The notes: a model not told the origin generated them from the sequence alone. A stretch of 64,000 bases of DNA from RYN-133 sp963754285 (GCA_963754285.1 CAVWFN010000007.1:620001-684000), one strand, 5' to 3'. Counted from the stretch's first letter, positions 16,009-25,593 are shown. Numbers and translations: made by a program.

Positions 16009-18071
16009 ATGCCTGCAACCGTCCATGAGCTTCCGCCACCCCCGTTGAGTGGCGCGTCCGAGCCTGAGTGGCGCGATATTTCGCGCCACTCACCGCCCAA
16101 ACGCGCCACTCAACGTCTGCGGGACGGGGGCGGAGCGCACCGGATCGCACTCGGCGCGTTGCTCGCCGCGACCGGCGCGCTCTACCTCATCGGCCTGAGC
16201 GCGTCGGGCTGGGCGAACCAGTACTACTCGGCGGCGGCGCTGGCGGGCAGCAAGAGTTGGACGGCCTTCCTGTTCGGCTCGCTCGACTCGTCGAACTTCA
16301 TCACCGTCGACAAGCCGCCGGCGTCGCTGTGGGTGATGGACCTTTCGGTGCGGCTGTTCGGCGAGAACTCGTGGGCGCTGCTCGTGCCGCAGGCGCTGAT
16401 GGGGGTCGCGTCCGTCGCGCTGCTCTACGCGGCGGTCAAGCGGGTCTCGTCGCCCAGCGCGGCACTGTTCGCCGGCGCGATCCTCGCGACCACCCCGGTC
16501 GCGACATTGATGTTCCGGTTCAACAACCCGGACGCGCTGCTCGTGCTGCTGATGACCGCCGCGGCGTACGCGACGATCCGCGCGACCGAGCTGGCCAGAG
16601 CGCGCTGGTTGGTGCTTGCCGGCGTGTTGTTGGGCTTCGCGTTCCTGACGAAGATGTTGCAAGGTTTCCTGATCGTTCCGGCGTTCGCGATCGCGTATCT
16701 CGTTGCGGCGCCGACCACGGTGCGCAAGCGCCTGCTGCACTTGCTCGCGGCAGGTGCGGCGATGTTCGCCGCTGCGGGTTGGTGGGTCGCGCTCGTCGCG
16801 TTGTGGCCGGCCGGATCCCGTCCGTACATCGGCGGGTCGAACCACAACAGCATCCTGGAGCTGATCTTCGGCTACAACGGCTTCGGCCGGCTCACCGGAT
16901 CCAGCAACAACGGCAACGTCAGCGGCGGGACCGGTGGATTCTCGTCCGGCGAGACCGGCTGGACGAGGCTGTTCGGCAGCGAGATGGGCACGCAGATCAG
17001 CTGGCTGCTGCCGGCCGCGCTCATCGGCATGGTTGCGCTCGGTTGGCTGTGCGCCCGGGCTCCGCGCACCGATCGGCTCAGGGCGAGCCTGATCGTCTGG
17101 GGCGGCTGGGTGCTGTGCACGGGTGTCGTGCTCAGTTTCGCCAGCGGCATCATCCACCCGTACTACACGGTCGCGCTCGCACCCGGGATCGCTGCGGTCG
17201 TAGCGCTCGCGACGGTGACGCTGTGGCGTGCACGAGATCGTGAGGCCGCCCGCTGGGTGCTCGCCGCGATCGTGGCCGCGTCGGCCTGGTGGTCGTTCGA
17301 CCTGCTCGGACGGGCTGACTGGGCGCCGTGGTTGAAGTGGGCCGTGGTGCTGCTCGGCATCGCCGCAACGATCGTCGTCGTGCTGCCGCGCGCGGTCGCG
17401 GCGATCGTTGCGCCGCTGGTGGCGGGGACGATGCTGCTCGCACCGGCCGCTTACTCGCTGCAGACGGCGTCGACCGCGCACACCGGGGCGCTGCCGAGCG
17501 CCGGGCCGTCGAGCACGACCGGATTCGGCAGCTTCGGCGGTGGTGCGGGCGGCCCGGGCGGCACGGGCGGGACGCGCGGCGGATTCGCCGGCGGCGGCAC
17601 ACCGCCGAGCGGCATGGGACAACCGCCGACCGGCGCGGGCGCTCGGCCACCGGCGGCCTACCGACCCGCGGCGGCCCCGCCGGCTCGGGTACAGGCGGCA
17701 TGCCCGGTGGTCTGGGCGGAGCGACCACGGTCGGCTCGGCCCTCACCTCGGCCCTGCAGGCCAATGCGTCCGCCTATCGCTGGGCCGCGGCGACGGTGAG
17801 CGCGAACACCGCGGCCTCGCTCGAACTGGCGAGCGGACAAGCGGTGATGTCGCTCGGCGGCTTCAACGGCACCGACCCGGCGATCACGCTCGCCCAGTTC
17901 AAGGCCCTCGTGCACGCCGGCAAGGTGCACTACTTCGTCGCCGACACGCAGGGCTTCATCGGGTCGACCGCGGCGAACACGTCGACCGCCTATGCGATCG
18001 AACAGTGGGTGACGTCGACCTACACGGCACACACGATCGGCGGCATGACGGTGTACGACCTGTCGTCATGA
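16009..18071 (+). CDS. GT39-family (ArnT/YkcB-like) mannosyltransferase, paralogue 2, frame-disrupted
   Basis: Tandem paralogue of the preceding gene. The GT-C part is intact from ATG 16009: ITVDKPPASLWVMDLSVRLFG and FRFNNPDALLVLL match paralogue 1. The frame breaks in the Gly-rich linker near 17638-17648: upstream reads PPTGAGA, while the linker end and C-terminal domain (SATGGLPTRGG ... YDLSS, stop at 18071) are in another frame. Total length, 2063 bp, is one base short of 688 codons, so a single deletion explains it. As written the protein would run out of frame to 17799 and lose its C-terminal domain. Residues about 12-36 come from a palindromic repeat. Confidence 0.85.
16044..16114. repeat. 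nested palindromic repeat (AGTGG lattice family), copy 3, inside a coding region
   Basis: Outer arms GTTGAGTGGCGCGT (16044-16057) and the exact inverse (16101-16114); inner arms TGAGTGGCGCGA (16065-16076) and inverse (16081-16092) with a 4-nt loop. AGTGG starts at 16048 and 16067, CCACT at 16086 and 16106. The spacing equals the other copies, but the pentamer is followed by CGCG instead of TCA in all four arms. It begins 35 bp after the start codon of the second GT39 gene and reads EWRDISRHS there, parallel to EWSGISDHS in the first. Confidence 0.88.
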
Positions 18072-18087
18072 GCGGCAGGATGGACGC

Positions 18088-18501
18088 GTGGCCGGCGCGA
18101 TCACGAGAGTCCCGGGTGACGTGCTCGTGCACCTGCGCCAGGCCCGCGACCACGTCGACCGCGCGTACGCCGAGCCGCTCGATCTTGACGCGCTGGCCGC
18201 GATCGCGGGCGTGAGCAAGTACCACTTCCACCGGCTGTTCGCGGCGACCTACGGCCTCACCCCGGCGGCATACCTTTCGCAACGGCGCGTCGAGCGGGCG
18301 CAGGATCTGTTACGGGCGACCAACCTCAGCGTCACCGAGGTGTGCCACGCAGTCGGCTACACGAGCCTCGGCTCGTTCAGCGCGCGGTTTCGGCAGATCG
18401 TCGGCGAGACGCCGCGCGAGTTCCAGGCACGCTGGGGCGCGAGCGCACCGCGCATCCCCGGTTGCTACGTGTTGATGTGGGGATTGGCCGAGCACAAGTA
18501 G
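18088..18501 (+). CDS. AraC family transcriptional regulator (DNA-binding domain only)
   Basis: 137 residues, mostly the double helix-turn-helix of AraC/XylS proteins: LDLDALAAIAGVSKYHFHRLF (first HTH) and LSVTEVCHAVGYTSLGSFSARFR with the family signature ending TPREFQARW. There is no sensor domain. The GTG start is 16 bp after the second GT39 gene. The next plus-strand gene, a VOC protein 59 bp on, is a common partner of such short AraC proteins and may be its target. Confidence 0.9.
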   Translation: MAGAITRVPGDVLVHLRQARDHVDRAYAEPLDLDALAAIAGVSKYHFHRLFAATYGLTPAAYLSQRRVERAQDLLRATNLSVTEVCHAVGYTSLGSFSARFRQIVGETPREFQARWGASAPRIPGCYVLMWGLAEHK

Positions 18502-18560
18502 CGTCGATTTCCGCAAGATGGAAGAAGCGCACGATCGCCTGCGCTGCCTAGCCTGGCTGC

Positions 18561-19004
18561 ATGCTGACCAACGTTTCCATCACCAGTGTCTTCGTCAAGG
18601 ATGTCGACGAGGCCAAGAAGTTCTACACCGAGGTGCTCGGGCTCGAGGCCAAGGACGACATCACACTCGGCAACGGCTACCGGTGGTGCACCGTCGTGCA
18701 CCCGAGCCAGCCAGAACTGCAGATCACGCTGAGCGTCCCCGGCCCGCCCCACTCTCCCGAGATGGTCGATGCCATCAACCGTGCGCTCGACAGCGGAGGC
18801 ATGAACGGGCTCGGCTTCGCCGTCGACGACTGCCGCAAGACCGTCGAGGAGCTCAAGAGCAAGGGCGTGTCCTTCATCCAGGATCCGGCCGAACGGCCCT
18901 ACGGCGTCGAGGCCGTGTGCCGCGACAACTCAGGCAACTGGATGGTGCTCGTCGAGGAGCGCGAGTTCGACCAGGGCGAGGTGGCTCAGTTCAACCCGGC
19001 GTAG
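18561..19004 (+). CDS. VOC (glyoxalase/bleomycin resistance/dioxygenase) superfamily protein
   Basis: 147 residues forming one vicinal-oxygen-chelate domain. It opens with MLTNVSITSVFVKDVDEAKKF and has the second-half pattern GLGFAVDDCRKTVEELKSKG and AVCRDNSGNWMVLVEER, with a glutamate near the end that could bind metal. The substrate is unknown. It follows the AraC regulator. Its 3' end overlaps the convergent ccsB gene by 19 bp, so no terminator lies between them. Confidence 0.88.
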   Translation: MLTNVSITSVFVKDVDEAKKFYTEVLGLEAKDDITLGNGYRWCTVVHPSQPELQITLSVPGPPHSPEMVDAINRALDSGGMNGLGFAVDDCRKTVEELKSKGVSFIQDPAERPYGVEAVCRDNSGNWMVLVEEREFDQGEVAQFNPA

Positions 19005-19996
19005 GAGTGCAGGCCCGACACCACGATGTTCACGACCAGGAAGTTGAAGGTGATCGCGCCGAAGCCGAGCAGGTTGATCCAGGCTGCAGCGCGGCCCTTC
19101 CACCCGGCGGTCGCGCGGGCGTGCAGGTAGCACGCGTAGATGACCCACACGATGAACGCCCAGGTCTCCTTGGGGTCCCAGCCCCAGTAACGTCCCCACG
19201 CCGCTTCGGCCCAGATCGCGCCGCAGATGATCGCGACGGTGTAGAGCGGGAACGCGAACGCGACGATGCGGTAGGCCGACTTGTCGAGCGTTTGCGCCGA
19301 AGGCAGTCGCGCGGCGAGGTTGCCGACGGCGCCGGGGCGGTAGTTCTCACGCTTCGACAGCCGGTCGTGGCGTTGCTTGATCAGGTAGAAGACAGTCAAC
19401 GCCGCGCTCGTCATGAGCGCACCCTCGCCGATCGACACCAGCGTGACGTGGATGGCGAGCCAGTACGACTGCAGCGCCGGCACCAGCGGTGCCGCCCGTG
19501 AGTAGAGCACCGTCCCGGCAAGGAACATGAGCAGCACGACCGGCAGCAGGATGAACCCGCCGAGGTGCCGGATCGACGGCGCTTTCCACATCACCGCGAG
19601 AAATGCGACCACACCGATCGCGCCGGCGACCGACGCGAACTCGTACATGTTGCTCCACGGGACGGCGTCGACCGCCACCCCGCGAATGGTGATCGACACG
19701 AAGTGCAGCAAGAGACCGAGGACGGTGAGCGCGACGCCGGCCCGGCCCGCCTTGTCGGCGAACGTGGGCTTGGCGGGAGCCGCCGTCGTCGACACGGGCG
19801 GCTCGGCGACCGGCGGTCCGCCGGCACCGACGAGCGTGCGCGCCGGCTCGGCGCTCGGCGCGGTCGCCGCGATGCGTCCCTTGCGGCCGAAGGAGTACTC
19901 CGCTGTGTAGCTGACCGCAGCGAGTGCGTAGACCGAGATCGCCGTCGTGAAGAACGTGTCCGACAGGTGGGCCATCGAGCCGTTGATTGCGGTCAT
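18986..19996 (-). CDS. ccsB: cytochrome c biogenesis protein CcsB (CcsA/ResC family)
   Basis: 336 residues with about eight helices. The heme-handling WWD-type motif is visible as WGRYWGWDPKETWAF near residue 265, with flanking histidines (LLHFVSITIRG; LAIHVTLVSIGEGAL). With ResB it forms the system II heme-export and ligation complex that attaches heme to apocytochrome c outside the membrane. It is last in the resA-ccdA-resB-ccsB run, starting 3 bp after the resB stop. A variable Ala/Pro-rich loop occupies about 45-75. Confidence 0.95.
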   Translation of the reverse strand: MTAINGSMAHLSDTFFTTAISVYALAAVSYTAEYSFGRKGRIAATAPSAEPARTLVGAGGPPVAEPPVSTTAAPAKPTFADKAGRAGVALTVLGLLLHFVSITIRGVAVDAVPWSNMYEFASVAGAIGVVAFLAVMWKAPSIRHLGGFILLPVVLLMFLAGTVLYSRAAPLVPALQSYWLAIHVTLVSIGEGALMTSAALTVFYLIKQRHDRLSKRENYRPGAVGNLAARLPSAQTLDKSAYRIVAFAFPLYTVAIICGAIWAEAAWGRYWGWDPKETWAFIVWVIYACYLHARATAGWKGRAAAWINLLGFGAITFNFLVVNIVVSGLHSYAGLN

Positions 19997-19999
19997 CGC

Positions 20000-21547
20000 C
20001 TACTCCCTTCCCACCGGGACGAGCTGTTCCTGCGTCGGCCGTCCAGCCGCGCGGAGCCGGTCGAGCAGGGCCGCGAATTCGGTCGTGAAGTTCCCGGAGT
20101 CGCTGCGCGCCAGCCCGCCTACCGAAACTACGGTAAGCGATTCGCCTGCCGCGTCCGACGACGGGGTCAGCCGCAGCCACAGGCGGCGGCGCCGTACACC
20201 GAGAGATCCCAGCAGGCCCAAGACCATTGCACCGGCAGACCACAGCAACCAACCCTGGGCCGGGTCGTGCGAAACCTGGAGCGAGATCCACGGCAACCAG
20301 CCGTCGAAGCGCACCCGCACGCCGCCGGCCAGCTTCGTGGTCTGCCCGATACGCAGGTTCGCGGCGCCGATCTTCTTCATCTTCGACGTGTCGAGACTGA
20401 ACACCGACTGCGCCAGCCCGCGGTAGTTCAGGTCGCCCTTGTAGACGAAGATCCCGAGGACGGGGTCGTGCACCCGCGGCGAGACCGATGTGACGACGGT
20501 GCCTTGGAAGTCGGGGGTCGGCGCGAACAGGCCGCGCACGCCGATGTCCTGTTTCGCACCGGGACGGCCCTGCTCCTTGAACACACCCTCGCTCAGCAGG
20601 GTCGAGCCGTTGGTGGCGATGAACGGTTGCGTGTCGTGCACGACCGTGCCGTCCGGCATCGTGATCGTCAGTTGCGGTGCGAACCCGTGATTGATCAGGT
20701 AGACGCGGTCGCCACCGATGCGCAACGGATGGTTGACCGACAACGTCGCGTTCTCCTGCGGCGAGTCGAGCGTCGGGCGGTAGGTCAGGTCGGCACGGAA
20801 CTCGATGGGCTCGTTGTCAGTCGTGTACTTGGCGACGAACTTCGTCACCTTGTCTATGCAGAACGGCGCGGGCGACACCTTGCCTTCAGCAGCGAAGCGG
20901 CCTGGCTTCCAGTTGTCGTAGCTGTTGACGGTGTTGCAGAAGCCGCGGCCTTGCACGACGATCTTCTGGCCCTCGTAGCTGTAGAGCCGTCCCACGGCGA
21001 CGAGCACGAGCGAGACCAACAGCGCGATGTGGAAGATCAGGTTTCCTGTTTCTCGGCTGTAGCCCTTCTCGGCCGACAGGGTGACGGCGCCGGACGCCTC
21101 TTCACGTCTCTCGACTCGCCAGCGTCGACCGAGCGTCGCCCGCGCAGCCGCCGCGTACTCCTCGGGCTCGCCCTGGCTCTCGAACGATCCCGACTCGGGC
21201 AAGCGGTCCAGGTTGCGCGGAGCCGGGAGTGGCTTGCGCGCCACGGCGCGCGCGTGGACGCGGATGCGCGGGACGAGACACCCGGCAAGCGAGACGAACA
21301 ACAGCAGGTAGATGGCCGCGAACCACGCCGATCCGAACACATCGAACATGCCGAGCGCGTTGAGTACTTCGCCCCATGACCCGTGCGAGTCGATGTAGGT
21401 ACGGACGTTGTCCGGGTTGAGTGGACGCTGCGGCAGCAGTGATCCCGGTACGGCTGCGACCGCGAGCAGGAACAGCAGGATCAACGCCGTGCGCATGCTC
21501 GTCAGCCGGCGCCACACGCGCAGCACGACGCGCCAGACCCGGTTCAT
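20000..21547 (-). CDS. resB: cytochrome c biogenesis protein ResB (Ccs1)
   Basis: 515 residues from ATG 21547. N-terminal TSMRTALILLFLLAVAAVPGSLLPQ is the typical first helix; two more helices follow (about 70-90 and 170-190), then a large extracytoplasmic domain and a final helix near 445. This is the system II partner of CcsB. The frame stays open to 21610, but the extra 21 residues look non-coding, and family members begin just before the RRLTSMRTA segment, so I chose the internal ATG. Confidence 0.93.
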   Translation of the reverse strand: MNRVWRVVLRVWRRLTSMRTALILLFLLAVAAVPGSLLPQRPLNPDNVRTYIDSHGSWGEVLNALGMFDVFGSAWFAAIYLLLFVSLAGCLVPRIRVHARAVARKPLPAPRNLDRLPESGSFESQGEPEEYAAAARATLGRRWRVERREEASGAVTLSAEKGYSRETGNLIFHIALLVSLVLVAVGRLYSYEGQKIVVQGRGFCNTVNSYDNWKPGRFAAEGKVSPAPFCIDKVTKFVAKYTTDNEPIEFRADLTYRPTLDSPQENATLSVNHPLRIGGDRVYLINHGFAPQLTITMPDGTVVHDTQPFIATNGSTLLSEGVFKEQGRPGAKQDIGVRGLFAPTPDFQGTVVTSVSPRVHDPVLGIFVYKGDLNYRGLAQSVFSLDTSKMKKIGAANLRIGQTTKLAGGVRVRFDGWLPWISLQVSHDPAQGWLLWSAGAMVLGLLGSLGVRRRRLWLRLTPSSDAAGESLTVVSVGGLARSDSGNFTTEFAALLDRLRAAGRPTQEQLVPVGRE

Positions 21548-21617
21548 GCGATCCGCTCCCGGCTCGCACGGGCCTCGCGGCCCGGACGATGTCTTTGATG
21601 CGCTCCGCAAGCGTCGC

Positions 21618-22373
21618 TCATACCGATATCCCGGACGTCGGGCCGATGTGCGAGCGCAGCATGTTGATCAGGTGATCCCACGCGCCGGTCACGAGCAGCA
21701 CACCTATCGCGATCAGCAGTGCGCCGCCGATGCCGCTGATCGCGCGCCGGTGCCGACGCACGAAGCTCAAGGCCGATGCCACCCAGCCGAACCCGAGTGC
21801 GACGAGCACGAACGGAATGCCGAGACCGAGGCAGTAGAACACCATGAGGAAAGCGCCGCGGCCGGCGGTGCCCTGCACGGCCGAGAGTGTGTAGACGGCG
21901 CTGAACGTCGGGGTGAGGCAGGGGGTCCAGGCCAGCCCGAACGTCGCGCCGAGAAGTGGCGCGCCGACCAGGCCCGGACGAGGCAGGCGGTGGAACTTCA
22001 CCTCGCGCTGCAGCAGTCCGATCCCACCGAGGAAAACCACGCCGAGCACGATCGTGATGACGCCCATGATGCGTTCGAGCGCCTCACGATGATCGCTGAT
22101 CGCGGCGCCGAACTGGCCGAACAGCACACCCTGCAGCACGAAGATCGCGGAGAACCCGACGACGAACAGCACCGAGCCGAGCGCCATGCGCCGCTGGCTC
22201 GGCCTCGCACCGTCCCCGGCCAGCCCTGCGACGTAGGACAGGTAGCCGGGCACCAACGGCAGCACGCACGGCGACAGGAAACCGATCAATCCGACAAGGG
22301 CCGCAACGGCAGCAGCGAACAACAGCGGACCGGACTGGACCGCGTGCGTGAAGCCGTTCTCGGCGAGACCCAC
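21618..22373 (-). CDS. ccdA: cytochrome c biogenesis protein CcdA
   Basis: 251 residues, six helices. The first redox cysteine is in GFLSPCVLPLVPGYLSY (helix 1) and the second in GLAWTPCLTPTFSAVY (helix 4), the hallmark pair that moves reductant from cytoplasmic thioredoxin to ResA outside. It lies 6 bp after the resA stop and about 70 bp before the resB start. Confidence 0.95.
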   Translation of the reverse strand: MGLAENGFTHAVQSGPLLFAAAVAALVGLIGFLSPCVLPLVPGYLSYVAGLAGDGARPSQRRMALGSVLFVVGFSAIFVLQGVLFGQFGAAISDHREALERIMGVITIVLGVVFLGGIGLLQREVKFHRLPRPGLVGAPLLGATFGLAWTPCLTPTFSAVYTLSAVQGTAGRGAFLMVFYCLGLGIPFVLVALGFGWVASALSFVRRHRRAISGIGGALLIAIGVLLVTGAWDHLINMLRSHIGPTSGISV

Positions 22374-22379
22374 CTGTCG

Positions 22380-22949
22380 TCAGTCCCCGGCGGTGAGCCG
22401 GTTCAGCATCGGCTCGAGATCCTTCGGTGTCAGCGGGCCGACGTAGACACCGGCGACCCGGTGCTGCTTGTCGAGCAACACGGTGAACGGTGTCGCCTGC
22501 ACGCGAATGTTGCCCATGCGCAGCGCGGTCTCGCCGTTCTCGTCGTAGATCATCGGGTACTTGATGTGGTTGTCCTTGACGAACGACTTCGGTGCGTCGC
22601 GCGACCCCTCTTTGATGTCGATCCCGACGAACGTGACGTCCTTGTGCTTGTAGGCCTGATAAACGCTCTCGAGTTGCGGCGTCTCGATGACGCACGGCGG
22701 GCACCACGTGCCCCAGAAGTTCACGACCACGGCTTTGCCGTCGTACGCGGACAGCTTGTAGGTGCCGCTGCTCAGCAGCGATCCGCCGAATTCGGGGACG
22801 GGTTTGCGGTCCTTGACCGGGATGAGCGAGCCGACCTGCTGCGCGCCGGAGAAGGTGTAGTCGCCGTTGCCGCTGGAGCTACTCGTGCACGCGGACAGTG
22901 CGAACGTCGCCACGGCGACGGCCAGCAGTGCTTTGCGCAGCGTTCTCAT
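22380..22949 (-). CDS. resA: TlpA/ResA-like thioredoxin lipoprotein
   Basis: 189 residues. A lipoprotein signal (LLAVAVATFALSAC) places it outside the membrane. The redox motif is NFWGTWCPPCVIETPQLE and the cis-Pro loop is QATPFTVLLD. ResA reduces the CxxCH disulfide of apocytochrome c before heme attachment. It is first of the four cytochrome c maturation genes and receives electrons from CcdA. Confidence 0.94.
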   Translation of the reverse strand: MRTLRKALLAVAVATFALSACTSSSSGNGDYTFSGAQQVGSLIPVKDRKPVPEFGGSLLSSGTYKLSAYDGKAVVVNFWGTWCPPCVIETPQLESVYQAYKHKDVTFVGIDIKEGSRDAPKSFVKDNHIKYPMIYDENGETALRMGNIRVQATPFTVLLDKQHRVAGVYVGPLTPKDLEPMLNRLTAGD

Positions 22950-23018
22950 CGCCGTCCAGTGTGCGTTACCCGCCTGTGCGCCCCGAATCGCGGGGGTTGC
23001 AAGTGTGACGGCCGAGGC

Positions 23019-23657
23019 TCACGCGCCCGTGCCACGTCCGGCCGGCAGCACCCCAGCGGCGGGCTCGGCGTACTCGACGCCGACGACGATCTCGCCGTCG
23101 AAGACCAGCGTCGTGACCGAGGCCAGGCTGCATTCCCGGTTACGGGGATCGTGGAACAGTCGCAAGCCTTCGGCCCGTCGCCGGGCCGCGACGATCGGCA
23201 ACTGGTGGCTGACGCAGACGGCCTCCAGCCCGGTGCCCTCGACGCGGCGGCGTGCGGCGCGTGCGGCGGCGAGCACGCGGGCGGCCACCTGCGCGTACGG
23301 CTCGCCCCAGCTCGGCCGCAGCGGGTTGAGGAAGTACTTCCAGTTCGACACGTCGGCGAACAGGCCCTTGCCGCCGGCCACCGCGCGTCCCTCGAGTTTG
23401 TTGTCGGCCTCGATGAGGCGCTCGTCGAGCTCGACCGGGCGCCCGGCGAGTGCGGCGAGCGGTGCCGCAGTCTGTTGCGCTCGTTCGAGCGGCGAGGACA
23501 CGAGGTACCCGATGGGTCGTTGGGCCAGGAACCTGGCCGCGACTTCGGCCTGCGCGATGCCGAGGTCGGACAGGTGGAAGCCCGGCAGTCGTCCGTAAAG
23601 GATGTGGTCGGGGTTGTAGACCTCGCCGTGCCGGAGCAGGTGGACGGCAGTGGTCAT
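23019..23657 (-). CDS. histidine phosphatase family protein
   Basis: 212 residues. The catalytic LLRHGEVYNP (His9-type RHG) opens the protein and the second histidine is in VCVSHQLPIVAARR. SSPLERAQQTAAPLA is the usual active-site arginine region. I recall a phosphatase of this family between hemL and the cytochrome c genes in M. tuberculosis (Rv0525), so the position is conserved. The start overlaps the MFS gene stop by 4 bp. Substrate unknown. Confidence 0.92.
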   Translation of the reverse strand: MTTAVHLLRHGEVYNPDHILYGRLPGFHLSDLGIAQAEVAARFLAQRPIGYLVSSPLERAQQTAAPLAALAGRPVELDERLIEADNKLEGRAVAGGKGLFADVSNWKYFLNPLRPSWGEPYAQVAARVLAAARAARRRVEGTGLEAVCVSHQLPIVAARRRAEGLRLFHDPRNRECSLASVTTLVFDGEIVVGVEYAEPAAGVLPAGRGTGA

Positions 23658-24940
23658 GGCGCCGATCCTGCCAAACCCGGTAGATCGCGCCGCCGGGCGA
23701 CCGGGCTTGCCAACAGCGCAAGGGTGGTCGCGACATGGACGGCGACCATGACCACGACTGTTGCCCGCAGTCCGATCGTGCCGCCGAGCCAGCCGGCGCT
23801 CAGCGCGGCGAGCGGCATCGTCCCGAAGTTGACGACCTGGGTCGCGGTCACCGCGCGGGCCTGCAACTCGGCGGGGACGTAGCCCATCCGCCAACCACCC
23901 TTGATGACGTTGCCCGCCACGACGCCGAACCCGACGGCAGGGAGCGCAACCGCAGCGAACAGCACCGACCAACCGGGGTGGACGAGGCCGAGCAACAACG
24001 TCGGCGGTCCGCCGGCCACGCCGAACCACACCATCGCCCGTGCTGTGCCGAACCTGCGCGCAGCCGGAGCGGCGACGGCTGCGCCGATCAGCCCACCCAA
24101 TCCGTCGATGGCGAACAGGACACCGATCTGCGTACTGCTCAGACCACCGTCGTTCACGAGGTAGAGCACGAGCACGGCCTGGTAGCCGGTCAGTCCGAAA
24201 TTCGACATGCCTCCGAGCAGCGTGAACAGCCGCAGCAATCGGTCGGAATAGACGAAGTGCAGTCCGTCCTTCACGCGCTCACCGATGGGCGCGCACGCTT
24301 GTCGTCCCCGCCGGTCCGGTCGCAGTCGAATCCGCGACAGACAGACCGCGGAAACCACGAAGCTGACGGCGTCGAGTAAGACCCCGCTTGCCGCGCCAAG
24401 TGCGCCGGCCAACCAGCCGCCGAGGCCCTGGCCGACGACAGTGCTTGCCGACTCCGTGCCGAACATGCGCGCGTTCGCCTCGGTGAGTTGCTCTGGCGCG
24501 ACGACGCGGTTGACGAGCGCGGGATAGGCCGCGCGGAAGAACACCGAACACGCGCCGTTGACGAGGGCGACCACGAACAGCTGCGCAAGGGTGAGGTCGC
24601 CCGTCCACCACGCGAGCGGCACGCTCGCGAGACTGACGGCGCTGACGAGGTCGGCCGCGATCATGACGGCACGAGGTGACAGCTGGTCGACCATCGCGCC
24701 GGCGGGCAGCCCGATGAGCAGCCAGGGCAGCCACGCCGCCGCGGTCAGCAGACCCATCCACCACGCGGTGGCGTGCAGGTCGAGGACGGCCAGCAGCGGA
24801 ATCAAGATCGAGGACGTCGCTCCGCCGAGGACGCTGACACCCTCGCCGAACCACAGCGTCACGAAGGCCCGCTGGCGGCGCAGCGGCAGGACGGGCGCAC
24901 CGCGCGTCTCGGAACGAGCGCGCTCGAGTGTCACGGTCAC
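23654..24940 (-). CDS. MFS transporter (enterobactin-exporter-like type)
   Basis: 428 residues with 12 predicted helices. LTEANARMFGTESASTVVGQGLGGWLAG is typical of the EntS/MFS_3-like branch, which exports small molecules. Motif A is degenerate (GLPAGAMVDQLSPR). A 4-bp overlap joins it to the ArsR-type regulator upstream and another to the phosphatase downstream, so it is likely controlled by that regulator. The block interrupts the hemL-phosphatase neighbourhood seen in relatives and looks like a later insertion. Confidence 0.9.
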   Translation of the reverse strand: MTVTLERARSETRGAPVLPLRRQRAFVTLWFGEGVSVLGGATSSILIPLLAVLDLHATAWWMGLLTAAAWLPWLLIGLPAGAMVDQLSPRAVMIAADLVSAVSLASVPLAWWTGDLTLAQLFVVALVNGACSVFFRAAYPALVNRVVAPEQLTEANARMFGTESASTVVGQGLGGWLAGALGAASGVLLDAVSFVVSAVCLSRIRLRPDRRGRQACAPIGERVKDGLHFVYSDRLLRLFTLLGGMSNFGLTGYQAVLVLYLVNDGGLSSTQIGVLFAIDGLGGLIGAAVAAPAARRFGTARAMVWFGVAGGPPTLLLGLVHPGWSVLFAAVALPAVGFGVVAGNVIKGGWRMGYVPAELQARAVTATQVVNFGTMPLAALSAGWLGGTIGLRATVVVMVAVHVATTLALLASPVARRRDLPGLAGSAP

Positions 24941-25512
24941 GGCTGCGCCGGGAAGCCCCGCGCGAAGGCGTACACCGACTCGCGCTCCTGGCCGTCGTCC
25001 GGTAGCTCACGGCGCCGCCAGCGATTGAACAACGCCACCATCTCGGCGCTGAACTCGCGTAGCTCGGCGGGCGTCAAGGTCATCCATCCGGACGTGGCGA
25101 AGGACGCGTCGCCCCATTCGCCGGCGCCCTCGTGGTTGTCGAGCCAATCGCGGGCCCGGTCGAACTGCCGGTTGAGCTGCAGCGACTCGGCGGCCAGCGA
25201 CGCGGTGTAGGCCGCCGTGTCGTCCTTGACGTCCGAACGCGACCACTGCCAGCCGGCCGAGACGAGGCGCCACCAGCGTTCGCGCCGGTCGCGGGCCAAC
25301 TCGGGCGCCTCCTCCACCAGACCCGCGGCGGCGAGCACCTTGAGGTGGTGGCTCGCGCTTCCCACGGCCTGACCGGTGCGGGTCGCAAGGGCCGAAGCGG
25401 TCGACGGGCCGTCGACCTGCAGCGCGTCCAGGATGCGTGCCCGGAACGGATTGGCCAGCGCGGACAGCGCGGCGGCGTCGTTGATGGTGCGCACGGTCGG
25501 GTCGGTCGCCAT
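24937..25512 (-). CDS. ArsR/HTH_20-type winged-helix regulator
   Basis: 191 residues from ATG 25512. The winged helix covers about 12-90 (ALANPFRARILDALQVDGPSTASALATRTG; SASHHLKVLAAAGLVEEA). The rest is helical and Trp-rich and probably dimerises or binds ligand. It is cotranscribed with the MFS exporter (4-bp overlap). A near-palindrome 14 bp upstream of its start is a good candidate operator, consistent with autoregulation. Confidence 0.9.
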   Translation of the reverse strand: MATDPTVRTINDAAALSALANPFRARILDALQVDGPSTASALATRTGQAVGSASHHLKVLAAAGLVEEAPELARDRRERWWRLVSAGWQWSRSDVKDDTAAYTASLAAESLQLNRQFDRARDWLDNHEGAGEWGDASFATSGWMTLTPAELREFSAEMVALFNRWRRRELPDDGQERESVYAFARGFPAQP

Positions 25513-25525
25513 ACCCACAACGATA

Positions 25526-25549
25526 GTTGTACAAATAGTCTTGTGCAAC
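25526..25549. promoter_or_regulatory. inverted repeat in divergent promoter, candidate operator
   Basis: GTTGTACAA (25526-25534) and TTGTGCAAC (25541-25549) are inverted with one mismatch and a 6-bp spacer. The site lies between the divergent winged-helix regulator gene (start 25512) and the DinB-like gene (start 25594), and could control both. It stands out as an AT-rich island in GC-rich DNA. Confidence 0.55.
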
Positions 25550-25593
25550 TGTTCTTGTGGAATGCTGTCCGACTCAGTGGCTAGCGTGCGGGC

